Assembly: GCF_036373705.1 (NCBI RefSeq)
Contig: NC_089856.1
Location: forward strand, 32,026,298 to 32,090,297
From: Amia ocellicauda
Taxonomy: Eukaryota > Chordata > Actinopteri > Amiiformes > Amiidae
Direction of reading: 5' to 3'
DNA: 64,000 nucleotides
The position numbers and the translations under genes are program-made. Below are positions 36,101-48,102 of this stretch, in pieces (within the stretch, counting starts at the first letter, position 1; each line of letters starts with the position of its first letter). The notes beneath the pieces are model-generated. The model had not been told where the DNA came from, searched no databases, and saw nothing but the letters and a program-made list of their open reading frames with translations.

Positions 36101-38950
36101 TATGGGATTTCAAATAAACATTAAAGCCATTTTCTGACAGTGAATTTACTTCCGTGCTGTGCTTTCTTCTTGTAAATCGTGTCTATATATTTTGTGCATG
36201 ATGTACCTTTTCTTCTGCCTCTAGCCTGTTGGCTTCTGCCAGAGCGGACCAGAACACAGCCCGGATGCCCTCTCTCTCGAAGTGCCGTGCCCAGGCCCTG
36301 CGCTGCGGCCTAGTCAGCAGGTCTGCCTTGTTAACCAGCACCATGTTCTCCTTCTCCTTGGAAACCTCCTTCACATACTTCTCCTGCAAGGAGGCAAGAC
36401 AAAGCAACAAAAATGGGTTACTCACAATGCAAGAAACTAAAAACAGCAAATACACCCAGGCTGGCAAGATTGCATACACTTGATGTTGGAATTAGGTTTA
36501 GAGAATATGTGTTATTATTTTATAGTGGAGAGTCTCTGTGAATACTCACTAGGTCAAGGCATCGGAACAGCAAGGGGTTTCGTCCATCAACAATCTGAAC
36601 TACAATATCACTGGAAAACCAAACGATATGCCATTAATTTCATACACATCAATTTCAGGAAGTAAACGAGATCGTGCCAAGAAAAAGGGAATGTTGACGT
36701 CCTTTTTGCTGGAAGAAAAATGTAAATGTATACACAAAAAAATGTATTCACTCAATCAAGTGCAATACTAAAAAAGTGTTTGTTCCGGGAGCACAATTAA
36801 CAGGATAATGTTTTGCATTGACAATCGATCAGTTAATAAAGTTTAGTAATACAGTACTGAAAAACAGCAGAGATCTATTTCAAAATTGATTGATTTTATA
36901 TCAAAGGTAAGCGCGCTTCACTTTGCACATTTACAGGCAGGCCCACAAGGTCATTGACAATGAAGCAGATTAAAGACTAGGAAGACTGCACGTAGCCCAC
37001 ACTGTACCTCCGCTCGATGACTCTCCACAGCTGACGCCAGAAGTCAAGATTCCGCTCGAAAGGTGTGAGAATCAATTTCTGCTCCTCTTCAAGCCTAAAG
37101 AACAAGCACTGTTGAATAGGCTCCATGCCTTCTGATGTTTAATTTCTAAAGAGCCATAAATTATAGCATGTACCTCATGTTTTAGACTAAACTGAAATAA
37201 CAGTAACACTATGAATACAACATAAAAAAAGCCAATTAATTCCAAACCACTAATTACATTATTTTATTTGCTTTCCATTTCTTTTATCAGTAGAGCCTGG
37301 TTAAAACGTGGAAAAAGTCATTAAAAACACTAAGCACTCAAGTTTAATGCATTTCTGTTTGACACTGTTATGCAACAAACTATACTATCAAAGTTTTCCA
37401 TTTCGATCACCTGACAGTTATCTCTATGAAATTCAGTTCATAATTTCAAAACCTGCCCTACAGTGGGTTTCTTAACTACCAAACTGTATTAAGTCTTTTC
37501 TTAACAACTCCAACCAAACAAATTGATACGTTTGTAATCATGTTACAGCCTGGCCTGAATAGCAAGGTGGGAAATCCTGAAGTTAATTATAGGAGAAGGG
37601 CAGTGTCTCTTGCTTAGCACAACAAACTAAATTTAGTTATTTTTTTATTTAAATATAAATCTCACTAAGTAGTACACTAACTGAATTAACTCATTCAACA
37701 AGACTAGAAAAAAAATCAAGGTGTTTGTAGCATTTTATTTTATTCCAAATATGAATCTGGGACTTTGGCCTTCACTAAGTCACTAACAGGGCTTTCCTTA
37801 GAGTTGAAATGAACAGTGAAAGTACTCAGCAGGAAGATTAAATAACACCTCCATTACGCATGAACGGAGGGTCCTAGAAGGCTAGAGGTACTCACTGCGC
37901 TAGCTCTCGTCTCCACTCCAGAAAGCTGTCTCTCTCCGCCAGCTGCAGAGCCTCTGCACTCGTGCCTTCATCCCAGTACGGTCTGGAAAGGAAGCAACAG
38001 AGAGCATCCACTGATGACTGAAGCGGAAGGGACTTTAATTATATATTTATTTTCCTGGATGATTATTGTGCAAAGTGTTCATTTCCGGTGTTCACATCCT
38101 GACTAAGTCTATATGCTTATACATCTAATGCAATCACTCTCAAGTGTGGATTGTTTCTTGAGACTGTTCTTTCAGCTTTACCTGCGAGGTATACGGAGGA
38201 ACTGCTTGTGCTCTTCATGAAGTTTCTTAATCCTTTTGCTCTCTTCTGTGGTCAGCAAGCCTGTTCTGGCCTCAGCAGGAACAAACTTGATATTGAGCTT
38301 CTCTGAAAAAGTGAAATCCAGCAGTCAGACAAGCAGCTCTGAACACATCATTCAATTCAGCTCTGACACCTGTTGACCAAGGACTGAAGTATAACTCATA
38401 CAGAACACAGCTCTCCAAACCCGCATCAAACTTAGCATAATCAAGAAAGAAAGAACAGTTTAGTTAAGGGTTATCAATGCTTGCTGCTAAAGTCCAGTGC
38501 TTTACAAATATAGTTTGATGGGAATGCAGCCTTATTTTAGCTACACATATAACTCCTCACCAGCCACGAACTCGGTCCCAGCTAGCTCTGCGGTGGCCAG
38601 GAACTCATCCAGGGAAGTCTGCTCTGTGACGGACTGCAGGTTGAGTCGACCCCAGTCATACCCATCATTCAGTTCACTGGTGTGGAGCTGTTACGAGGAT
38701 TGATAGGATTGATTTGTAACTTTTGCCTCTCTCTATACAATACACACACACAGTAGATCGACATAGTATTTCTTGTACTACTAGTAAACTCTTCAAATCA
38801 AGCACCCTGCGATATAATGTATTAAATTACTTATACAATAAAAGTAGGTACCCAGGAATCTCCTCTGTTGCCTCGACCAGCCAGTTGTCTGTCTTTCATT
38901 AAGGCTCTGCCTAACCCAGCGCCACCGCCTCCACTTTTCTTCTTTCCCAT
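33121..38950 (-). CDS. lsg1: LSG1, large 60S subunit nuclear export GTPase 1 (14 coding exons)
   Basis: Coding exons in transcript order: 38950-38852, 38687-38561, 38302-38182, 37982-37896, 37094-37008, 36610-36550, 36383-36207, 36037-35726, 35485-35384, 35173-35030, 34323-34200, 33931-33852, 33675-33502, 33303-33121. They sum to 1878 nt, 625 residues plus stop (human 658). LSG1 acts late in cytoplasmic 60S maturation, releasing the export adaptor NMD3. The GTPase motifs run in the circularly permuted order of the YlqF/YawG group: G4 NKAD (212-215), G5 SAL (240-242), then an acidic insert encoded by exon 8, then G1 GYPNVGKSS (359-367), G2 region in ATPGHTKHF, and G3 DCPG (403-406). The C-terminus is basic (KKHGNRNKKEK). 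Exon 6 has DGRN where human has DARN. The start MGKKK is followed by GRALM as in human. One intron is probably U12-type, so the exon 11 start at 34323 is the least certain boundary (34314 is the alternative). Confidence -1.
34324..35029 (-). other. lsg1: Probable U12-type (AT-initiated) intron in LSG1
   Basis: The exon ends ...VPSISL, and the intron opens with ATATCCTTTC, an exact match to the minor-spliceosome AT-type donor. No usable GT lies at the conserved junction. Near its 3' end is ACTTTAAC, close to the U12 branch consensus TCCTTAAC, followed 9-10 nt later by TAA/GTG. Frame and homology (VCQHIPRHV) favour an AA acceptor; CAG/CAT nine bases on also keeps frame but drops VCQ. Confidence -1.
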
Positions 38951-39068
38951 CTTCCTATTTCACATCAAACGAGATATTTCAAAGCCCTGTTGATTTCAAA
39001 CGAGTTATGGACAAGACATACAGCCCCTGCACTGGCTCCTCAGCACACCATGTGAGGACTGTTATTAT

Positions 39069-39076
39069 CCGGAAGG
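39069..39076 (+). promoter_or_regulatory. ETS-like site upstream of LSG1
   Basis: CCGGAAGG about 120 bp upstream of the LSG1 ATG, matching the ETS/GABPA core common in housekeeping promoters. No TATA box is evident. Position and motif only. Confidence -1.
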
Positions 39077-39079
39077 AAG

Positions 39080-41234
39080 CTACGTGGAATAAACCACTTT
39101 ACGGCGCAGTCAGGGAAATTAGTAAGTTAAAGGAATTCAACAAAATAAACAAAAAAAATACAAAATAAGGATTTAATATATATATATATATATTAACCAA
39201 ACGATTGCACATTCCCAACAAATATCTTGTAATTAAAATACTCCTGATAGGTGTAAGATGGTATGGTCCAGTATAGGGTCTTCAAACAAACTCTCGTGTG
39301 AAACAGCGCGATTGATTTACAGTTCCATATTGACTTTTTCTGAAAAGTATAATCTTTGAATTTAATAATTTTATGAATGTAAAAACAACATTTAACACTG
39401 ATAGTTCTCATTTGGTTAAAATTGCATAGTTATTATTTACATAATAATCTAACTAGTCGTCTTTTTTTAATAAAAGCATTGGCGACAGGAGAAACAACCA
39501 TGCACACAATAGTTTTATATACTAAAAGTTATAATATTGGTTATCAGTGTTTGTTTAAAATAACTTGAGATATACGTGTTAAAATAAACTAGTGGTTTTT
39601 TTTTTCGTAATAGCTTATTTAGCAATTTAGTGCTCCTACTGATATAGCCATATTAATTAGTTTGAATCTGTGTTTTGTGTCACATACAGTATAGTGCGCT
39701 TTGACTATACCATGATATCAGCTCAGTGAACCTAACCCTGACCCAGGGAACAAACAAACAAAACTGTACCAAGTGTGACTTGTCATACTCATACGATTTC
39801 AGAAACATCACAATAAAAAAGTTAACTTTATATTGGAAATAGTTAATATTGTTTTACTATGGACCCTTTTTTTGATAGACCTTTTAATCAGGGTTTTGTC
39901 ACTGTAAGAGGGTTGGTATTATCAATTAATTGAAGGTTTTCAAATTCAGAAAGTTAAAAAACAAAAAAGCAAGAAATAAAAATTATAAAGCACAATAAAC
40001 ACATCAAATTTGATCTCTGGATTATTGACGTCACCAGATATGAAGTTACGTTTATCAACTACACATTTAGTTTAAAAGACAATGTGTAAGAAAAGCCAAA
40101 ACCCAAAGAATCAAAGCAATACATTGCACTTTCACTGCTCTTGTAGCTGCAACTTATTTCATTGTAGTGCCGAACTGTATATCTCCTTACACTGGAGGAT
40201 GTTTGTTTTATGTCACAAGTCTTCACTAGATTACTGTTGCAAAGAGATATTTGAAGCCAATTATCTTACATTGTTGGTTATTAGTCACCATTTCATACAA
40301 CCACTAATCCCACACACAAACCACATGAAAGGGTCATTGTTGCAAATTATTTATTAATGTACAGTGGCATAAAATATTCATGCGTTTCATACATTGTTCT
40401 TTCAGACAGAATTGTTTGTACAAAAGTGTGTGCATGACGTTTTATAGAAAAAGTGACAACTCCCTCCCCCACTTTCCATTCCAGTCACTTCTAGAGCCCG
40501 GCTCGGAAACTTTCAGTAAACAAGTCTAGCAGCCAGAGGAAGGATGCACCTCAATGGAAAAAAAGAAAAACAAAGAAAAAAAAGATTTTCCTGTATTTGT
40601 GGCCTGGTTAACAAGAAACAGCACCCTGCCAGCTTTTATCTTTTTTGGCCCACATCTTGAACTTCTAAATCAACTATTTCTGATGAAGTTTCCACCGCTT
40701 GTGTAAGAACTATGCAGTGAACATTCACGTGTGTTAGTTAAATATTGTCATGAAGAAATCTGGTATAATTTAATATTGCCACTGAAATAAATAGCTGGGA
40801 TCAAAAGAAACCTGACCTTGAGTGGAAAGCGATCAATGACCTCCTAGCTTAGAGGTGCATTATTACGGAGATATGAGCATTCAAATAGCCGATTGTCTTG
40901 TTTCCTGTGTTTTGTTCCTGAAGCCTACTGATATGCACCAATGACAGATAATTTTAATCTGCTGCTCGTCCTATTGAAACCTATAACATATGTATATATT
41001 ATACTCAAAAACTTAGTTCCATCTTTAATAGGAAATAGTGGGTCTTTTCTGCATGGAGAGTTGCTTTGTTGTGTCTCATCTATGTCTTCTGAAAGCAGAT
41101 CATTGACCTTGTTGTCGTTCCCCAAAAACTCCTGGGAACCACTTATAAATCTGTAACACTACTCTTTAGTTACAAAATATCTTTGTTTCACTCGTATAAT
41201 CTGGCTTGCAGTTTCCAGGTCTCTAATGTTATGT
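39080..41234. other. Intergenic upstream of LSG1, nothing recognised
   Basis: AT-rich DNA with short frames lacking domains. Confidence -1.
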
Positions 41235-42711
41235 ATAAAAATGTATTTAAAATATGTATTTCAAATACAAAATAGGATTTTGTAATTTGTATTTGATAGG
41301 GTTGAGAGAAATGGCTTCATATTTTGTATCAAAATACTTTCGTGTTTTGTATTTTGTAGTTTAAAAATACTGTAAAATACTTTGTGAGAAGACTACATGA
41401 TGACATCATAAAAATGCTGCCTCTGATTGGTGCCTACTTGCCCAGACTTGTTGAGATCAGAACAGCAAATTGATCCATAACCGAAGAAGAAGGTCAAAGT
41501 GAGAAATGTGTAGGTTGCCAGCTTTCCATTGATTTTTAGCATAAATTGCTACAATTTTTAACAGTTCATGTTAAGTTTTGGTGTTCGTTTTAGTAACCTA
41601 GGCTAAATCGTTTACCAATTTACGTAATGCTCTAGCTAACTATTTGGCCCGAGTAGCAGCCGTCACAGTTAACGTTAGCTTCCTACTTTCAGCCTATGTT
41701 AAGTTTTCGTTGGTTGTGCACAAAAAAATAAAAGCGTTTCAGTGTTGTACAATATTACATTATAATGTCACGATATGGTGTAACTTGTTAAATGCACACA
41801 CGTGTGCCTTATGGTCATTAACAATGTTGTGCTGCAACGCCATTGAAGAGCAGCTTGTCAACCCATCCACCACTCCTTGGCAAGCTCTGTTGCTACTTTC
41901 TGATTACGTTTCTGGCTACATTTAAAATCCAAACATATCGATCATTTAATAATTGTTGACAAAGTGCTAAAATGTTTGTTTTCAACCTCCAAATAGGTGT
42001 CCAATGATTGATAAATAAATAATTGAATGCTAAATGATTGTACCCTAATTGAAGTAGCTGTTTAGTAGGATCATGATTTTGCATACCATTGCATGAATGA
42101 CTGACTGACACATAATTTATTATATTTATGATTAACAATCAAATGATGCATTACTTAGAAACTAGTTGCAATGAATAAAGGTGCCATCAGTTGTCTTCTT
42201 ATAAATGACTTGTTTGTCATTGAGTCAGTGTTGCTGATGAAAAGTAGGCCCTTCATTAGCAAACACCAAGTAACTCAATTAGGATACAATTATGAGTCAT
42301 TAGCAAACTGTTAGTTAAACATTAAACTGTTGGTTACTTTAAAACTAACCTTCATCTGGATGATCACAGGGATATGTGAATATTTGGTCTGTTAACTGGT
42401 TGCATATGTCAGATTTATCGCACGACTCGTTAGGCAGAGGAAAGCTGTTGCTATCAAACATTGTCTACTTAATCAACTGAGTCAGTTTACTGGTGAAGGG
42501 ATAGATAGGGCTGATAGAAGGAAGGTTTGCAAAGTGATTTCATGCTCCCTTGTAAAAGTATTTTTAGTATTTTTAAAATACAAAAATACAGTAGTTTATT
42601 TTGATACATGGTGTGGCTGCTGTATTTTGTAGTTTATTTTGATACACTTAAAATTAAGGTATTTGGTATCTTATTTTAAAATACATTTTGATGTATCTTT
42701 GCCCATCCCTG
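41235..42711. mobile_element. Non-autonomous DNA-element-like repeat, long copy
   Basis: The right end, read inversely, begins CAGGGATGGGCAAAGATACA and continues with a run of TGTATTTT/AAAATACA words. The left region carries the same kind of words (TTTGTATTTTGTAGTTTAAA). The interior from about 41654 is nearly identical to 47082-48102. The reading frame at 41644-41925 has no recognisable domain. hAT-like ends are my inference; no clean target duplication was seen. Confidence -1.
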
Positions 42712-43397
42712 CCTATATTTGTCAATAAAATTAATTTCAGTGCATAATGTAGCTAAATTACTCACCAGAATACTAAATGTAAACATCGGACCATTCCGAC
42801 CTCAATCAGTTACTTATCAATAAATCAAACTATCAATATATTTCTGATTTTGGATATTCATTCATTAATTCTGTAAACTACTATTAATACAATATTATTT
42901 CCTTTCATGTCATTGCAGAAAAGGGATTTGATTATGATTAATTGAACAATTCTGATTATATTCCTAATTATTCTCGTTGATGTCGATTGAGCAGCACTTG
43001 TGACACTGCAAAAATGCCTCCCTCCACTGAAATAAAATTGTCTAAAATGTATCAAATTGACTTTGAAGTCTGTCATTATGCTTCTATTATCATGAAGGCA
43101 TACACACATAGGGATCCTTTTGAAATGTGAGCTAGTGCACATTTTACATACAATATTGATTGATTTACTTTGAGGACAAAAAAGAACACTTTCAGTGATA
43201 TTGACCCAGCTACCAGAACCGGGAAGGGCTGGTTCCCTATGGGAGGCGGATGTGAGGGTGTCCAGCTGGTCAGTAATGTCTTGTATAATCTTTGTCACGT
43301 AGGAGTTTATTTGGTTTGATTACATGATTGCTTTATTGGTTGTATTTGCACAAGGTTTTTGTTTGAGCCCAGTCACTTAATGTAATACATCTACATT

Positions 43398-43436
43398 GAT
43401 CGGGTCATTCCACCCATCGTGCTCGTTTGGTGTCCA
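43398..43436 (-). repeat. CR1-like LINE 3' fragment
   Basis: About 38 bp (TCATTCCACCCATCGTGCTC and following TTTGGTGTCC) match the 3' end of the LINE at 30030-30070. Too short for more. Confidence -1.
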
Positions 43437-43659
43437 AAACCCTTCAAACAATATTTATTTCTAGACACAAGAAAAGAAAATGGTGTGATTTTTCTTACAC
43501 CTATGCCTTGTAGAAATAAGGCTCAAACTAATTAGAGATTAAACTTCACGTTTTTAATGACTTTATTTTATGTCCATTGCAATGGACTTTTCAATGGTCA
43601 TGAAATGATTAATTTTGATTCAATGATTGAAGTTCATTTTCACTCATATACTCTTAAAA

Positions 43660-44800
43660 TTTAGTACATAGAAACATGATCTCTGGTAAGGGCCATCTTT
43701 CCAGAGCTTGTTTCAACAACGGCTGTTCCTCTTCATGTGACATGGTAGAGGTGCTTGGATAGCAGCTCCAAGACCCATACGCTTCTTGTTGTCTTGAGAG
43801 AGCTCCATGGTAGCATCTTGATGGAAGAGGAAATTGTACGCAAGACCACTTTTGCCACAGAGCAAGTAGATCTTTACACCCCATGGCTTTCCTTTTACAT
43901 ATTTTTTCACAGAGAGTATCCATCTGAAAGGCATAATTTGTTCATCAACACAAAGATTTCCTTCCAATGAGAGCTTCAAACAGCACTTCCGAATGGAGTC
44001 ATACAGTGGGCACACTTTGAAGACAACATCATTGTTTTCAGCCGGCCTGTCCAGATGGTTGACAAGGTGCAAATGTGAGCGCAAGTGTGAGCGCAACAGG
44101 AAGAACCGGTCATGGCTCAAACTATTCCTGAAGATGCCAATATCAATACTGGAGTCCTAGTACATGTGAACTCAAGGGAGCTTCAGGACACCCATAGCCA
44201 GGTGAAGCCCAATTAAAGCTTTGATTTCCCCTTGGGCCACATTCCTGAAAGCTCTTTTTCCACTTTGTATTGCACACACTTTGGTCATCTATGGCAGTGG
44301 TTCCCAAACTGTGGGGCGCTTGATTGGATAATCTTATTTCTTTTGCATCTACCTATCTCTATGAAACGACTTTTTTCACACTTACACACATTCAAAACAA
44401 ACTGTACTGTCCCGAATAATAAGAGTGTAAATCAGTTCTCGTATTCACTTCTCTTAACAAGTTTATCCTTGTTAAGCATTAGGGCTTTCAAAAAAATAAA
44501 TGTTAATATAAATATGACCGTGTGAGACATGGGGGGATGGGATGGGGTGTGTGTGTGAGTTGTGACTCAAATGGTTTTGGGGGGGGCGCCACCAAGAAAG
44601 TTTGGGAACCACTGATCTATGCCATCATTTCAGCTGGCACATACATGTAAAAGTACTCATATGGGTTCAGGGGAGGAGTTTTTTTAAATGATGGGATCTC
44701 AGTGTTGACTTTTGCAAATGTCGCCATTTGATTTAAGCCAGCCTGGAGCTAGAACTGAGACTCTGGAGCCAGCAAACCTGGAGCATTGCCTACCCTACTG
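43660..44800 (-). pseudogene. piggyBac-type transposase pseudogene
   Basis: Minus-strand fragments read collinearly as a piggyBac/PGBD transposase. From the 5' side: PSFKKTPPLNPYEYFYMYV (near 44650-44710), then beyond the nested MITE KALIGLHLAMGVLKLP (near 44170-44220). Next come SIDIGIFRNSLSHDRFFLLR, RPAENNDVVFKVCPLYD, LSLEGNLCVDEQIMPFR (catalytic D region), KPWGVKIYLLCGKSGLAYNFL and GLGAAI. Stops follow KLP and lie farther down, and the frame shifts near 43740, so it is dead. The longest open piece is 43713-44120. Confidence -1.
44295..44614. mobile_element. hAT MITE (CAGTGGTTCCCAAACT family)
   Basis: 320-bp insert with terminal inverted repeats CAGTGGTTCCCAAACT and AGTTTGGGAACCACTG (one base differs), flanked by 8-bp direct repeats ATCTATGG (44287-44294) and ATCTATGC (44615-44622), 7 of 8 matching. 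No coding capacity. It lies inside the piggyBac relic. Confidence -1.
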
Positions 44801-45597
44801 CACAGGACAACATAATTAGTGCTACGTTAACTGAAATGTTTACACCAAAATGGAACCTCGCAACAAGTTACAAGAATCGGGGCAGGATGCGCTATGAAGG
44901 CATAAAAAGTATATCCAAGATTTTTGTAAATACAGGCTCGTTCAGTTCCGTCCCCACCCACTCCCCCCACACACAAATAAAATGCAAGGTGTGTAATGAA
45001 CTGTTAAAAAATAAAAAATACAAACCTTTTGAAATTCCCCTTTAAAAATCAGGTTGTGGACACATAGTTGGATGTATTTGTAATCAAACCAGTTCAAGAA
45101 AATTGAATAACAAAGATGGAAAACAAGAACCACACTTTATATATATATATATTACTATTTTATTAGAGATTTGATTCTCCATTTGGTTTTTCTATATATT
45201 GCCCCAAACAGGCACTCTACTTCTGCTGCAGAAAGCACAGCAGCACGGGCCTCATGCACACGTCTAGTGCCTGGATCCGGGAGGTGCAGCCCGCGGAATG
45301 GTGGCCAGCAGGGTGTTAGGCAGTGCAGAGGCCATCACCAGGAAGCCCTCACCCCCTCTGTCACTCTTGGGGATCACGAATGACAGGAGAGAAGGGGATG
45401 TGGGAATAAGTCAGAAAACTGACTGAGGTCAGGAATCCGGTGCGTGGTACAATAGGGCTAGGCAAGAGGCATAGTGGAGTCACAGTCGGCAGGTCAGGCG
45501 ATCGAACGAACAAGACAATCAAGGAAATCCAAAAGGCGTCATCAAAAGAGGAAGCATGGGTCGAATACACTTGGACTTGGAAAAAGGCAGGAGGCTG

Positions 45598-46195
45598 CTG
45601 TCTGCCTCCACAGTAAGGTCGAGATCTTCTTCTCTTCCTCCTCCGTGAAGCCCTCCGGCTGAGCCTCCAGCTGCACAGCCTTCGGGGACAGAGGAGGGAG
45701 GGCAGCAGCTGGGCCTGGCCTTGAAGGAGAGGAGGAAGCTGCTGTCTGCCTCCACAGTGAGGTCGAGATCTTCATCTCTTCCTCCTCCGTGAAGCCCTCC
45801 GGCTGAGCCTCCAGCAGCACAGCCTCGGGGATGGAGGAGAGAGACCAGCAGATGGGCCTGGCCTTGATGGAGAGGAGCATGAGCAGGAGGTTGCTCTCTG
45901 CCTCCACAGTGAGGTCCAGATCTTCATCTCCTCCTCCTCCGTGAAGCCCTCCAGCTGAGCCTCCAGCTGCACAGCCTTCGGGGACGGAGGAGGGAGGGCA
46001 GCAGCTGGGCCTGGCCTTGAAGGAGAGGAGCATGAGCAGGAGGTTGCTGTCTGCCTCCACAGTGAGGTCCAGATCTTCATCTCCTCCTCCTCCGTGAAGC
46101 CCTCCGGCTGAGCCTCCAGCAGCACAGCCTCGGGGATGGAGGAGGGAGGCCAGCAGATGGACCTGGCCTTGAAGGAGAGGACCATGCCCAGTTAA
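45598..46195 (-). repeat. Four-unit ~150-bp tandem repeat with coding character
   Basis: The marker CTGCCTCCACAGT recurs at 45602, 45746, 45898 and 46051 (periods 144, 152, 153). On the minus strand every unit can encode EAQPEGFTEEEEMKI.TSLWRQ and SRPGP.A.LPP.SP. Units 1 and 3 share one variant and units 2 and 4 another, so the array looks like a duplicated dimer. The 152-bp spacing puts the two halves in different frames, so no single frame reads the whole array as this peptide. A nearby open stretch at 46201-46476 (minus) has PMEIDEMEEEPMEID; whether it belongs to the same transcript is unknown. Confidence -1.
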
Positions 46196-47081
46196 CGGTG
46201 TCAGTATGGGCGCATTCTGTGGCTCCATCTTCTCCTGGACTTGTACTTGAGTGCAATAGCCAGGGGAGCCACAGTCAACATTTCCACATCTACAGGAAAT
46301 TTAAAATCAATCTCCATGGGTTCTTCCTCCATTTCATCGATCTCCATGGGTACTTCTGTAGCCATGTGGGCCTGGCTTTTTTGGAATTGGCCAAAAAAGT
46401 CTTTAACTTTCTGTGTTAGAAAAACTCTACACATCTTGATGCTCTCTTTAGGTTCTCTGTATGGTCTGGTTAACAATGAGAAGGCGTGTCTCTCTCTGTA
46501 TTGACTGGTTGACCATTAGAATACACATGAAGCATTCTAAAGTTGTTGTCATGGATACCGCATGTGTCACAATGCGCCATGTTACAGTAAGGCAGTGATG
46601 TCACTCTGTTTCGCTCTGGCCAATCATAATGCAGGATTTGGACCTTTCCTATCTTCATCTATATGGCATATTAAAACTAAACTGATTTTAACTGGTTGGG
46701 CAATATTCATCATTTTCAATGTTCCCTTATTTATTGTGAATTTTTTCTTCAACATCCACATTTTCAGTTGATGCAGATACGGGAATGAATCAGCTTAAGT
46801 TCCAAGTCATGCTCAATCGTTAGCCTCCATTATAGTGCAGAGAGGAGGGACTATTCACTATAACCCACTGTATTACAACAACAGGGTACCAGCCTCATTT
46901 TAGGCCCAAATAGCAGCCTGAACCCCAGCCCTAGCCAGTGCCAAAATGTCAAACTGAGCCCATATAAATCTACACCCAATTCAGTTAAACCAGCAGAAAA
47001 ACAACCCTGACCTTAACAAAAGTCCAAGTTTAATGGGGACTCTAACCCTAACCCTCGCCCGGAAAAAAATGTATCCCTACA

Positions 47082-48102
47082 GTAGCAGACCTCACAGTTA
47101 ACGTTAGCTTGCTACTTTCAGCCTATGTTAAGTTTTCGTTGGTTGTGCACAAAAAAATAAAAGCGTTTCAGTGTTGTACAATATTACATTATAATGTCAC
47201 GATATGGTGTAACTTGTTAAACACACACACTTGTGCCTTATGGTCATTAACAACGTTGTGCTGCAACGCCATTGAAGAGCAGCTTGTCAACCCATCCACC
47301 ACTCCTTGGCAAGCTCTGTTGCTACTTTCTGATTACGTTTCTGGCTACATTTAAAATCCAAACATATCGATCATTTAATAATTGTTGACAAAGTGCTAAA
47401 ATGTTTGTTTTCAACCTCCAAATAGGTGTCCAATGATTGATAAATAAATAATTGAATGCTAAATGATTGTACCCTAATTGAAGTAGCTGTTTAGTAGGAT
47501 CATGATTTTGCATACCATTGCATGAATGACTGACTGACACATAATTTATTATATTTATGATTAACAATCAAATGATGCATTACTTAGAAACTAGTTGCAA
47601 TGAATAAAGGTGCCATCAGTTGTCTTCTTATAAATGACTTGTTTGTCATTGAGTCAGTGTTGCTGATGCAAAGTAGGCCCTTCATTAGCAAACACCAAGT
47701 AACTCAATTAGGATACAATTATGAGTCATTAGCAAACTGTTAGTTAAACATTAAACTGTTGGTTACTTTAAAACTAACCTTCATCTGGATGATCACAGGG
47801 ATATGTGAATATTTGGTCTGTTAACTGGTTGCATATGTCAGATTTATCGCACGACTCGTTAGGCAGAGGAAAGCTGTTGCTATCAAACATTGTCTACTTA
47901 ATCAACTGAGTCAGTTTACTGGTGAAGGGATAGATAGGGTTGATAGAAGGAAGGTTTGCAAAGTGATTTCATGCTCCCTTGTAAAAGTATTTTTAGTATT
48001 TTTAAAATACAAAAATACAGTAGTTTATTTTGATACACTTAAAATTAAGGTATTTGGTATCTTATTTTAAAATACATTTTGATGTTTTTTTGCCCATCCC
48101 TG
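47082..48102. repeat. Second copy of the 41.7-42.7 kb repeat, 5'-truncated
   Basis: About 1 kb nearly identical to 41654-42711, in the same orientation and 5.4 kb away. It ends at the same CCATCCCTG terminus but lacks the first ~420 bp of the other copy. It also lacks a 38-bp segment lying between two TAGTTTATTTTGATA direct repeats, consistent with slippage. Confidence -1.

Noticed and set aside
41644..41925. 93-codon frame also present in the second repeat copy
   Set aside because: Its conservation follows from the recent duplication; no domain and AT-rich codon use.
45542..46228. 228-codon minus-strand frame taken as a gene
   Set aside because: The frame switches phase relative to the repeat units, so most of it is not the repeated peptide. 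Kept as a tandem repeat with a possible decayed coding origin.
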